Assembly: GCA_029465975.1 (NCBI GenBank) | Contig: CM055749.1 | Location: 15,190,470 to 15,254,469 of the forward strand | Length of the DNA stretch: 64,000 bases | From: Dallia pectoralis | Lineage: Eukaryota > Chordata > Actinopteri > Esociformes > Umbridae | Reading direction: 5' to 3' | Shown: one piece after another, positions 11,060-22,318 of the stretch | Numbering within the stretch: position 1 is the first letter of the stretch | How the letters are laid out: every line of letters starts with the position of its first letter | Notes under the pieces: model-generated | Seen by the model: the letters and a program-made list of their open reading frames with translations, nothing else | What the model was told of the DNA's origin: nothing | Databases searched by the model: none | Translations under genes and position numbers: made by a program

Positions 11060-11155
11060 CCCTTTGGGTTTGACTGTGGGTCCTCTCCTGTTGCTCCCTT
11101 GTGTTCTTTTATGTTAGGTTGGCTATCTGGGATCTATCCGTTAAATAGGGGGTAC

Positions 11156-11448
11156 TGTAACGTGTGGTGATTGTTGGGTACTGCACCGTCTGGTTTCGGG
11201 TGTTCCACTTCCTTAGTTCACAACTGGGTGTAATGTGGTCATTAGTTAGAGGTGAGTGTTATCTGGGGACAAACGTGTTGTGTGAATGTTTTATTATAAT
11301 TTATTATCATTTGCAGTTTGCACCAGTTAGTCCTTTTTCCGCCGTACTCGGTTTGTTTTATGTTCTGTTGTTGGGAATAAATATAATCGAAACGGATCTA
11401 AGACTCTGCACATGGCTTTCACCGCACTACGCCGCTCCATCCGTGACA
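11156..11448 (+). repeat. LTR3 (293 bp), promoter segment deleted
   Basis: Compared with LTR1, the stretch from the TATA box through GCTTATCATT is missing. The deletion joins CATTAG to TTAGAGG; in LTR1 the removed block is bounded by CATTAG and CATTGG, so deletion between short direct repeats is likely. It retains AATAAA and the CGTGACA end, followed by the right ACAAC duplication. Confidence 0.85.
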
Positions 11449-11453
11449 ACAAC

Positions 11454-12261
11454 CAATATCCCATGCTTAAGACCGCACTCTGCTCAGGTCATTGTCCATT
11501 GCATTGCCCTGAGGCTGTGGGATTAGATACACAGTGCATTCATAAGGAATTCAGATCTATTCAATTATTCTACATTGTTACAGCCCAATTCTAATACAGA
11601 TCAAATATATTTCCCCCACAATCTACACACAGTAAGCCATATTAATAAAGCAAAAACAGATTTGTACACTATGTACGTTTCTATAATAAAATACACCTTT
11701 AGCCCCCATTAAGCCTCTCCCATCATCTCTGGAGATTTGCCGGTTGGATAGGGAGTGTTTCTACACAGATCTCTCCAGAGACATTATATCAGGTTGAATT
11801 CTGACTGAGCTTCTCAAGGAAAGCATCTCCTGAGTTGTGTTGGCTGTGTGCTTATGGGTCCCGATGTATCATGGTTTCAGAGTTTGTTAAGTATATTTTA
11901 CTATTTCACTATTAAAGTATGATTGGAGGAGTGCTTCAGAGACTGTTGTCTTTCAGGAAGGTTCCCCCATCTGCACACAGATGTTCTGGAGCGTTGTTAG
12001 TGGCCATCACACTCTCCACGCAGACACAAACACAGACAAAGACACAATCTCATCAGCACAACATATTGTACACACAAAGGACACATTAATTTCCCTACTT
12101 CATTACAACACACAGGAAAAGTACACACAGAGGTCTGAAACATGTTCAACTACAAGGTGTGTTGAAGTCGCGTCGACCATGACATACAGAAGTAGAATAT
12201 GCACAAAGACTAGCATGGGGAAGAGTTGATTAGATGAAACAGGACATGAATGGCTACAGAG
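11454..12261. other. no gene seen
   Basis: Flanking unique AT-rich DNA to the right of the LTR element, with no exon-like frame or repeat family recognised. Confidence 0.4.
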
Positions 12262-12269
12262 GCAGATTT

Positions 12270-12518
12270 GAGTTTACCTCAGATCGCCATTAAATTACCA
12301 GGAGGTAGGACAGGCCCCAGTCTTTTACCTTGTCATATGTTGAGTTTACCTCAGACCCCCATTAGGAGGTAGGACAGGCCCAGTCTTTTACCTTGTCATA
12401 TGTTGAGTTTACCTCAGACCCCCATCAGGAGGTAGGACAGGCCCCAGTCTTTTACCTTGTCATATGTTGAGTTTACCTCAGACCCCCATCAGGAGGTAGG
12501 ACAGGCCCCAGTCTTTTC
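12270..12518. repeat. about 64-bp tandem repeat, four copies
   Basis: The unit runs from gagtttacctcagac through aggaggtaggacaggcccc to ttaccttgtcatatgtt. The first copy is longer (ccattaaattacc insertion), and small deletions distinguish the others. Confidence 0.9.
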
Positions 12519-13021
12519 CACTCAAACAAGCAAGGAAATACACTGTGACCTCTTTAATGGCAATGGAATGGTCTTTAATGTAGTGGCTGGGTGATTTAAT
12601 GCCGTGGCCTCTCAACTCTCCCTCACCGTTATGTGATAAAAACACTGTCACCTGAGGGACCAGACGGACACTCTGTATTAGCAAGCCTAAACTGGGTGAC
12701 TGGGTATTGTAGTGTCGACGCCTCGGGCCAAACATCAGCGTAGAATGCTTTTATCCAGCTCCAAATGGGACTGTTTGTTAACTGTAGGATATCATTAAAT
12801 CACTGATACGACTGGGAGTGGGGCTTTCAAAGTAACCTCAACCAGATTATTCTGTGACATCTGAGCTGGAGAGAATATAATGTTGTAACTTTGGGTTTTG
12901 TTCTCGTTCACAAAAGATCCCACCAACATTGAGAGAAGTCCTTGGGCCATTTTCTAGATTTATGTTAAATAATGAACCACATCAGATCAATCCATGCAGA
13001 CATGCCTGTGAACAGCCCTTG
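12519..13021. other. no gene seen
   Basis: Ordinary unique DNA between two tandem arrays. Confidence 0.35.
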
Positions 13022-14163
13022 CCCTCCCCACCCAAATCCAGTCTGCTCCTCCACCCAAATACAGTCTGCTCCTCCACACAAATCCAGACTGCTCCCCCAC
13101 CCAAATCCAGACTGCTCCTCCACCCAAATCCAGTCTGCTCCTCCACCCAAATCCAGTCTGCTCCTCCACCCAAATCCAGACTGCTCCTCCACCCAAATAC
13201 AGTCTGCTCCCCCACCCAAATCCAGTCTGCTCCTCCACCCAAATACAGTCTTCTCCTCCACCCAAATCCAGTCTGCTCCTCCACCCAAATCCAGTCTGCT
13301 CCTCCACCCAAATCCAGACTGATCATCCACACAAATCCAAACTGCTCCTCCACCAAAAACCTGACTGCTCCTCCACTCAAATCCAGACTGCTCCTCCACT
13401 CAAATCCAGACTGCTCCTCCACTCAAATCCAGACTGTTCCTCCACTCAAATCCAGACTGCTCCTCCACTCAAATCCAGACTGCTCTTCCACCCAAATCCA
13501 GACTGCTCCTCCATCCAAATCCAGACTGCTCCACCACCCAAATTAATAATGCTCCTCCACCCAAATCCAGACTGTTCCTCCACCCGAATCCAGACTGTTC
13601 CTCCACCCAAATCCAGACTGTCCCTCCACCCGAATCCAGACTGTTCCTCCACCCATATCCAGACTGTTCCTCCACCCGAATCCAGACTGTTCCACCACCC
13701 AAATTCAGATGGCTCCTCCACACAAATCCAGACTGATCCCCCACCCAAATCCAGTCTTCTCCTCCACCCAAATCCAGTCTGCTCCTCCACCCAAATCCAG
13801 ACTGATCCCCACCCAAATCCAGTCTGCTCCTCCACCCGAATCCAGACTGTTCCTCCACCCGAATCCAGACTGTTCCTCCACCCATATCCAGACTGTTCCT
13901 CCACCCGAATCCAGACTGTTCCACCACCCAAATTCAGATGGCTCCTCCACCCAAATCCAGACTGATCCCCCACCCAAATCCAGTCTTCTCCTCCACCCAA
14001 ATCCAGTCTGCTCCTCCACCCAAATCCAGTCTGCTCCTCCACCCGAATCCAGACTGCTCCTCCACCCAAATCCAGTCTGCTCCTCCACCCGAATCCAGAC
14101 TGTTCCACCACCCAAATTCAGATGTCTCCTCTATCCTAATCCAGACTGCTCCACCACCCAAAT
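13022..14163. repeat. 23-bp minisatellite with higher-order structure
   Basis: About 49 copies of a 23-bp unit, ctgctcctccacccaaatc plus cagt or caga. A diagnostic variant (ccaccacccaaattcagatg) recurs near 13691, 13920 and 14104, giving superunits of about ten and eight units. Because 23 is not a multiple of three and the unit lacks stops, long frames appear in several registers on both strands. None is a gene. Confidence 0.95.
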
Positions 14164-16012
14164 AAATTACAGCAGAGACACATAAAAGCCCTCTGCTTGT
14201 AGATAACACGGCCAAAATTAAATTGGGGGCTTTTCAGGAGCCCGCAGATCAAATGATTATAAATAGGAATCTTTCAATCTGCTACACCTCATTCCTATCT
14301 CCTCTTTATATTGTATCCGTTTCTATGGTTTCTTTTTCTTTTTTTACCAGAGGGTAAATTTGGTCTCCAGTTCACATAGAGTTCAAATCGTGCATCAGGG
14401 ATTGTTCCCCACGTACTCCGTCTGCTTTCTGGAAGGTGACTTCTGTAAGGAGCAGCCAGGGAGGAAGCCCTTTCAATTAGACTGATTTATGAAGGACTTT
14501 ATGGAGCTTATTATGCGTGGACCAAGGAGAGGAACTTCCTGGGTGCTAGCTAGCATGAAGATTCATGTATGTCTAGATCAAGTGCTAAAGAATTGTAAGC
14601 TTGATCACACCAATGCATAGTTTAGGATCGCATCGTGTCTGTCATTTATCCACAATAATGTCCGCTCTGCAGCTACCGATGAAGTTCCTCTTCCCCAAGT
14701 CCTTGACTTCATCTATTTAACTTCTAGCTAAAAACAGCAACAATTACTTCAGAAACAACAATAACAGCTGTTATGGGTCAGAATGGCATTCCTTTCCAGT
14801 GAAAATACATACAGTAGAACTGTGTTATTGTACATTTATATACTAATATTTTTCACCACTCCTTTAGGTAGGTTTGCTTATGCTGCATATTTCTCGGGCA
14901 CAAGCCGAGCCCACGGATGAGTACAATGTGCCATGAAGACTGTGAGCTGCAAACTAAGCCTTTAAATCAACCAATTATGTAGGGCTCATTATGCAATTCA
15001 GCAAAGAGATTCAGTTATAATGCTCCAACTTTGTCATTATAAAAACTAAATACATCTTTGTCACTGCTCTGACATATAAACACACATAATAATTCCCCGG
15101 TCCTTCTTTAAACTGTTAAGGGAGGGAAAGACTCATGTGTGTCATTTTAGACGTCAGCGGAAAAAGTGTGGAAGAACTGTTCTTGTGTTAGGTTGTGGGC
15201 TCTCCTTGGACCTTAAGGCTTTGGGAGAGATGACTGAGCGTATTCACTTCTGGCGATGTTGGTAACAAACTGAGGACATCAGGATGCTCTCACTTCCTTT
15301 GATATGGGGCAAGTGCATTAAGCGGATGGGTAGAACTGTACCTCTCAAACTTTACTAACAATGAGAAAAGGGAAAAAGGTTTCGCTCCACTAGGGGCCAT
15401 AGAGGCTCTTTGAACGCATAATTGTTTTTCTGATGCCCAAATAACTGTTGGATTTTTTTCACTGTAGTTAAATCAAAAACATCCAGACTTAGTTTTTTCC
15501 TTTTATTGTAATTTTTTGTTAAGTGTAATAATAATAACTCTGAATTTTCAACATAATATGACGTTCGGACTTAAAGACCAGCGTTAGTTGACAAGAACTG
15601 AAAGCACCAGCAGAAAGGTGATGCATATGTTCCTCTGTCCATGTGTTTGAAAGCTCCCTGGCAGACACACAGTGCATTCGTCACATTACAGACATATGCT
15701 ATAAGCAGTGGAGCATACAACTCTCTGATTGGATCCTGAAGAGAACCTCCATGTGTTTTGCTCTCCACTGTATATAATTGAGTTTGCAGAATAGGCCTAA
15801 AATGACAACAAAGATTAAACGTATCCTATTCAGACATGATCCAGAATGGGTTGGGTTCTAAGAAATGGGATCTGTAATTACTTTTTTTTTCTTTTTAGGG
15901 CAAAAAACATTGGCTCATTTCCTTCTTACATGGATGAATTCCTCAATTTTACGCCAATCTCTGAAGGGAATGCCATATTTTCTGGACCGCTCAGCTCTCG
16001 GGATTATTTGCA
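14164..16012. other. no gene seen
   Basis: Unique AT-rich DNA with short chance frames. No mobile-element ends were recognised. Confidence 0.4.
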
Positions 16013-16075
16013 TGTGCACGCACGCACGCACACACGCACACACGCACACGCACACGCACACGCACACGCACACGC

Positions 16076-16131
<56 letters not shown>
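16013..16131. repeat. CA-rich microsatellite
   Basis: (CACG/CACA) mixed units pass into a pure CA run. Confidence 0.95.
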
Positions 16132-16132
<1 letters not shown>

Positions 16133-17132
16133 GAGAGAGATTTTGAAATGATTTTGGAATCTTCTCTGTGCCACAGGTTATTATCCAGTGTTCTTTGCCC
16201 CGACCCTGTTGATGAGAAGTGCTTATTCACACAGGAGATTATGCACTCACAACAGTGACAGTAATTACAAACGGATTAAGCAGCCCGCTAAAATGTGCAG
16301 AAAACCTTATTCTTTAACCATATCCTGCAGCGAACATTACTGTCCATACTAATGTACGATGTGCTTGTCGTGTTGCGTCTCTTCAACTTTTTTTTATTGA
16401 AGTTTGTATTACTTGTTCGTTTATTTTTACATCCGAATAGCTCCATGCACGTTTAGAAAAGGTTACTTTCCAAAAGACAGGAAGAGATTTTATGTAAACT
16501 GAGTTCCAGTCCAAGTTAGAGTCAGACAGGGCTGGAGGCAAAGAGAGGAAAGAGAGGTAAATTAATCAAGCTGCCAAAGTCGGAAGGTCTGCTGTTGACC
16601 CTGTCATGATGTCCTGGATCTCCCATTACCCTCTGTGAGTACAAATCCTGTGATGTCACTAATTAAAGACTGCTAGGTGACACGATGAGGACGAAACAGA
16701 GATGCGAGCCACTCTATCCATCTATTACTAAATCTGACAAGGCCACAAACAGAGATGGAGATAATCCTGAGTGCCTATGAATGACTTTGAACTTGTTAGG
16801 AATTCTGGGAAATCTATGGATGCTGGCTGGAGATTGTGACGACGGTGTAACGAAGCTTGAGTGGTAGAGAAAATCACGAAGAGGAAGCCTGTAGGGAACA
16901 ACGCTGCTTTATATTTAAATTGATATTGTTCATTCTGTCACCGTTTTTCTTTTAATGTTTACATTTATGGCTACTTTGCTATTATTAAGAAATCACAGAG
17001 AGGGTAATGTAGAGCATTACTGTAAGCTGAATGCTTGATTACACCAAACAAAACATGTTACTCTAAACGTTAAAAATCTGTAATGAAATGTTGCAACAGT
17101 TAGCCTCAGGTGTAAACACACAGCCACAGAAC
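16132..17132. other. no gene seen
   Basis: Unique DNA with short chance frames only. Confidence 0.4.
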
Positions 17133-17148
17133 CCACACACACACACAC

Positions 17149-17209
<61 letters not shown>
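17133..17209. repeat. (CA)n microsatellite
   Basis: Nearly pure CA with one CG interruption. Confidence 0.95.
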
Positions 17210-17213
<4 letters not shown>

Positions 17214-17582
17214 ATGGAATAGAGGGTGACAATAACAGACAGTAATCCATCTCCTGTTTACGGAACCATATAGAGGTCAGGGGTCACATAATAGAAGCAG
17301 CGGCCATTGGATCAGGCCCGAACAGGAAATGGATTTGTCTCACAGATCTAATACATGCAACACAATACCGTTTGTGTATTGTGGGGCCCAACGCTAGAAC
17401 AACACTGGAGATGGCAGCAAAGGACTTGCAGACCCGCCATGACTGATGATTAAAGATAATAGAACCAGAATGGACAAATAGATGGAGAAGGGGGGCAGAT
17501 GACCTATTATCTATATCCTCAGCTTGATGTTGCGTTCATTTTATTTCAAGGAAAAAACATGTGCTTTTCAAAATTTACATTG

Positions 17583-17742
17583 AGAATCCTGACTAGAATC
17601 CTGACTAGAATCCTGACTAGAATCCTGACTAGAATCCTGACTAGAATCCTGACTAGAATTCTGACTAGAATCCTCAATAGAATCCTGACTAGAATCCTGA
17701 ATATAGAATCCTGACTAGAATCCTGACTAGAATCCTGAATAT
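17583..17742. repeat. 12-bp minisatellite
   Basis: About thirteen copies of aatcctgactag, with a few units altered (cctcaatag, cctgaatatag). As the unit is a multiple of three, it reads ILTR on the plus strand and a related frame on the minus strand; neither is a gene. Confidence 0.95.
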
Positions 17743-18304
17743 GTGTCATTTTGTTGACTTTCCCCTTTTTCTTTCCTCGCCATCTTCTCCACCACTACAG
17801 ATGCCCTACACTGGACAATAAGAAAATGTGAAGCCCTAATGGCATATAAAAAGAGGGTCCATCACATATTTTCCTTATTAAAGTACAGGAATAAATCCAT
17901 CAAAGCATGAAATTAGCAGCTCACCTATACCTTGAAACAACCTGATTTGCAAACGAATGATCCGTTCAGCGCAAAAAAAATGCTGATGATTATAATAGGT
18001 CTTTTTGCATTTCTAAGGCCGTGTTATTATTCCAACAGTGTGAAATTAGATGTTTTTAATTAGTCACTGTTCAACTATTGTTTGACTGGCCCACTCAATA
18101 CGTCATGCAAATTCACTATGAAAATACAATCGGCTATTTTCATTGACACTCATATTACATATTACTCTTTCTCAAGCAATAATGGGCCTCAAGTCCCAAA
18201 TTCCACAGGTCATAATGTGTCCCAAATGTTTTATTTTAAATGTTTTATTTTCAATTTAATGGTAAGGAACCTTTGTATAAAAATGTATCAAATATTTTTC
18301 TTTT
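17743..18304. other. no gene seen
   Basis: AT-rich unique sequence leading to the LTR relic. Confidence 0.35.
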
Positions 18305-18655
18305 TGTCACGAGTGTAGTGAGTTTTGTTCCATATGGGGAGTTTAGTGGGGTGCACTTCCTGTTTCTGGTGATTGTTTTGTTGTTAGCACAGTTGGGGCT
18401 TGTTAGCTTATCATCGGGGCTATAAAGGTTTCTAGGCTAGGGTGCACTTTGCTTCTCATTGTGTCTATGTCACATTGATTTGTAGGTGAGTGTTACTAAT
18501 CTAGATTTGGAATCGCTGTGTTTTTGATGTTGGTAATACGTTGTGAGTATGCACACTTTTATTTTAATTCTAGTATTTTTTTATGTTCGTTGTATGTGTT
18601 GTTTTCCTTGTGTGTTAAGATTGTCAGACGGGAACTGTATTGAAGTGGTAATACT
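18305..18655 (+). mobile_element. solo or truncated LTR related to the 7.75-kb element
   Basis: It begins TGTCACGAG, then TTCC...GGGGTGCACTTCCTG. Like LTR1 it contains GGGCTATAAAGGTTTCTAG, followed about 30 nt on by GCTTCTCATTGTG (LTR1: GCTTATCATTGTT), and then GTAGGTGAGTGTTA. The 3' end is not clear and appears cut by the next LTR-like segment. No internal region follows. Confidence 0.6.
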
Positions 18656-19154
18656 GGGTAAGACAGTATATGGAACCAGGGTTTCTCTGGGTCTAGTCAG
18701 AGTCTGACACTCCCCCGATCAACAGAGAGGGGGAGTCATCAGACTCGATCAACCTCACCTGAGTTCTGAGCACACCTGCCGGTAATTAGGTATGGTATAT
18801 AGGTGTGCTCAGAGGCTCACTCACTGCGAGGTATTGCTCCTAGTGACTTGCTGAGCGCTTTATAGAGAGAGTTATTCATAGAAGTCTTCCCGTGTACCAG
18901 TCCATTGGTCCGTGTCTCGTTTCCCGTTTGCTTAATCCTTCTGTTGTCTCCTAGTGATTCCCGTGTCCTGATCCTGTGCCTGTTTACCCGACTACGACTA
19001 CGCCCGATCCCACTGTACCTCTGACTGCCTCGAATCTCTCCGTGTTGACCTCTGCCTGCCTGACAACAATTAAGCCTACTGATTGTCTGTGCTCTAAATA
19101 AAGCATCGCGGTTCCGCAATTGGACCTAACTCTGTCGTCTGAGTATTCGTTACA
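18656..19154 (+). mobile_element. second LTR-like segment with TATA box and polyA signal
   Basis: It has TATATA at 18796-18801, AATAAA at 19097-19102 and an end CGTTACA at 19154, an order expected of an LTR. GACAG follows the end and also occurs at 18662-18666, but the base after that copy does not begin TG, so the left edge is uncertain. A different LTR family from the one just upstream is likely, perhaps inserted into it. Confidence 0.45.
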
Positions 19155-22100
19155 GACAGAGGTGCCACCTGACTGGTAAAATGCCTCCACTGCTACTTCA
19201 TTTACAAACTTTACTTAAACTTTTACTTAATGAAATAGCAGTGAATTAAGTTTAGATTTTAGGAAAATTGGTAAAGAGCCTAAAGGTAATAGGAGTTTTT
19301 TACATGAACTCATTCACAATCCTATCAGCCATCGTTACCTGATTTTTATTACTATGACACAACAACTTCAGAAGCCTTGTTACTATAATTGCAAATGTTT
19401 ACTTTGTTTAACCAAACACTGTGGTGCTTACTGTGGTGCACTCCTGAGAAGACTAGCTGTTCAGAACACCATAATGCTGTGATATGTGATATTATCGCTG
19501 AGGGAGACTCTTACTGCATTAGAGAGTCGGCCCGGTCTCTGCTACAATAAGGAAGAGTCACAGCACATAGAGAAACAATAACCAGACTTCCTCTTCACTG
19601 GTGAGCCTCGCGCCTAAATGCAGAAAAATGACGAGAGATGACGCTCAACCGCGGCATTTCTTTTGAGTTACTGAGTCCATTTGCAATTCAAAGAGTGTGC
19701 AGAGTGCTGACCACACCAGTAACATCTCTATAGGCCCACTGAGGCAAATAAGGCTGGGGGCACTTCTCAACCTCGGATACTCCAAAACTCACTTTTGGGC
19801 AACGCCATGTAAAAATAAGATGAATACCTATACTAATGAGGTCAAATTGGGCTTACTGGAGCAAAAAAGGTGGCAGGCAAGTCAACTTCACACGCCAAAG
19901 TTTCCTTTTACTTGCTTTGGCGGCGTTGGCCAGAGTCTATGGCCACACTAATGATGTATTTCTAAATAATTTATTATTTTTAATTGCAGAAGAAATATTG
20001 GACAGCATCTGAAACAAATTCACGCAAACGCAAAGTGTAATTGACTGTCTAATTCTATAGGTTTGAAATTAGGCACTAGAAAAATCCCAATGAAATGCAA
20101 AAGAATTGCTGTGATTTACAAACACACCTGCGTGAATAAAGGAAAATCCTGAATTAATAAATAAAATCCCAAGACTGTTGAGTCATGATTGGACCGGACA
20201 TTATCCTGTAAACATAATCTCATCCGAAACATTAATCAAATAGCGTGACTACTGTGTAGCCATATGGAGGAGCAGCATGTGAACCGGGCCCAAACTTGCT
20301 GATTCTGACTTACTGGGCCCAATTAACTGAGCCGGCTGCATCCAGCACATCAAACTGTACTCCAGCCAGACAGGACCACTAGTACAGTATTTCTCCCAGC
20401 ACCGTGCCCAGTTAGAGACAGAAGCACACACTCAGCCTCTGATTAATGGCTGTGCTACAACCAGAGAGGATTCAGGAAGTGATGAGAGAAGGAAGGCCGA
20501 AGGAGAATCGGACTCAACTTAAATTGATCGTGATGCAAACGGTAATGTGATGAATATCTCTTCGCCAAGAACAAACGGAACAGGCCATAATGCTAGCGGT
20601 GACAAGAACCAATATGGATTCGTAACTTAAGAGAAGTGAAGTAAACAAGTCATACAATCACGTTAACTCATCGTTCTCCACAAAACAAATCTAATGGCTC
20701 TGTCGTAATCATCATGACACATTTTCAGTGGTGTTCTTATTGCTTAGTCTACAATGATTCACATGGGTGTGATCTCTCCACAGCTTAGGCTTCACATATT
20801 TTAAAGATGTGTCTGTTAAATATAAGCACTTTCTGAATAGCACACCGAGGACCATGGGCATTTTAATATCAGTCATTAATACAGCTGGGCCCTGCAGTAA
20901 TGCCGGAGACATAATGAAACACCCCACTGAACCACACTATAATAAGAACTTCCCGCACAACGAGTTTTTATCTCATTCTAATGAGTGGACGAAGAGCGCG
21001 TTATGAAGATGACGTTGCTAAGCGTTCTCGTTACAAAGCATTCGAAAATGTTTGAAACATTTCACGGTCACGGATTATGTTTAGTGAAACACACTGAAAT
21101 GTACCGTAAACGAATACACCTGTGTATTTCCAGCCACGGCCTGGCTCGATAACTCTACCCAGTGATTGCTTCAAGGATTTCTCACCCAGATTTCATGCAG
21201 AATGAGTGGTGGGTGGTGGTTTGCACCAGGTATTATTCCAATTGATCCCCAATCGCTATACACATAACATCTGAGTTATTGACCAATAAAGCTTGGTGAT
21301 ATTGTCTCTTTTTAGTCTGAACGACCTACGTCCGGCTTTGATGTGCCCTCATATGGAGTGTGTGCTAATCCTCTGTAGCCTAGTAACCCTATTGGATTTG
21401 ACTCCTATAGAAAGTGCCCTGTGGCTGTATCATTGATGCGATGCTATTCTTGGTCCTTTGGCTGCCTTACTGAGACAGTATGGAGCTGGGGGCCTGGCTG
21501 GTCGTCTCCTGTAAAACAACTAGTAGACATCGGTAAAAAGGTACTCCGGAGTATAAAGGTATTGGTTAAGGAGGAAAACATCTTGAAATCTGTCAGTTTA
21601 GCGATTTATAGAAAAACTATCTGCGATGTTTAATTACAATAGGCTAATACAACAGATTTTTTACAAATCTAGATTATTAACAAATAATATCAAAACGTTA
21701 TTGTGTGTTTTATATCATATTTATCTGTAAACAACTAATGGCACAATGTTGGTTGGAAATATATTTGATGATTTAATGAATTGGGTGTCACACTTCCGAG
21801 AGCAAACTTGAGGAACCTTATTGAATGCAAGTGGTGTCTACCTGTGCAGCCAATAGATTGATTGATTGGTTGACCTCTGCAATGTGAGAAGGAAGAAGCT
21901 ACTTTCTCATGCAGGAGAATCAATTAGCGCTGTAAGGTGAATCTATTGGCGCTAATCAGCTAATCGCATGTCTAAAGGTGAGGTCCGTCTGCAGAGCTTT
22001 GTCTCTGATTTTAACCTTGACCAGGGTTGTGTTGTAGACATGGACTAGTTACAGGGGCACGTAAAAATCTCAACACTGAGCCTAGTTCTTTTTTAAGTCT

Positions 22101-22199
22101 TCACTAATGGATGATGCAACTATGGACCAAAAAAAATACAACTTGAGAACTGTTTGCGTTTCTTTTATCTTAAATGAGATTTATGTAAATAAGTAAACA
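19155..22199. other. no gene seen
   Basis: Three kilobases of unique, moderately AT-rich DNA. Short frames show no domain, and no tandem repeats or recognisable mobile elements were found. This is the longest repeat-poor stretch in the window. Confidence 0.4.
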
Positions 22200-22318
22200 C
22201 TCATATCCAGAGTGACTTACAGTAGTGAGCGTTCAGGTTTTTCCTCCAGACCCCCGTGGGAGTCAAACCCACAAGCCTGGCACTGCAAGAGCCATGCTTC
22301 TGCCAACGATGGTACATG
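22200..22318 (-). mobile_element. tRNA-derived SINE-like relic
   Basis: On the minus strand GGTTTGACTCC (22259-22269) matches the RNA polymerase III B box GGTTCGANTCC with one change. A weak A-box-like TTGGCAGAAGCATGGC lies upstream at 22291-22306. The spacing and the CCCACGGGGG context are those of tRNA-like repeats common in salmonid-type fish genomes (recalled, not searched). The acceptor stem is not preserved, so this is not a functional tRNA gene. Confidence 0.55.

Larger units (their letters stand above)
7754..11448 (+). mobile_element. self-priming-type LTR retroelement, tandem form (LTR-int-LTR-int-LTR)
   Basis: Three LTRs (7754-8111, 9488-9804, 11156-11448) alternate with two near-identical internal regions. 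The element begins TGTAACG and ends CGTGACA, and is flanked by ACAAC at 7749-7753 and 11449-11453. This single 5-bp target duplication shows that the whole tandem array occupies one insertion site. A short purine run ending GGGGTAC precedes LTR2 and LTR3, as a polypurine tract should. Each internal region encodes one ORF rich in in-frame minisatellites. No protease, reverse transcriptase, RNase H or integrase frame is visible, so the element is non-autonomous. The tandem form is most simply explained by LTR-LTR recombination between two copies. Assignment to the Tf1/sushi-like side of Ty3/Gypsy rests on the self-priming signal, not on protein homology. Confidence 0.85.

Noticed and set aside
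12929..14215. Many 100-220-codon frames on both strands
   Set aside because: Register-shifted readings of the 23-bp minisatellite, with no unique N- or C-terminal domain.
22259..22306. Functional tRNA gene on the minus strand
   Set aside because: Only box-like motifs remain; no acceptor stem or cloverleaf can be drawn. It is annotated as a SINE-like relic.
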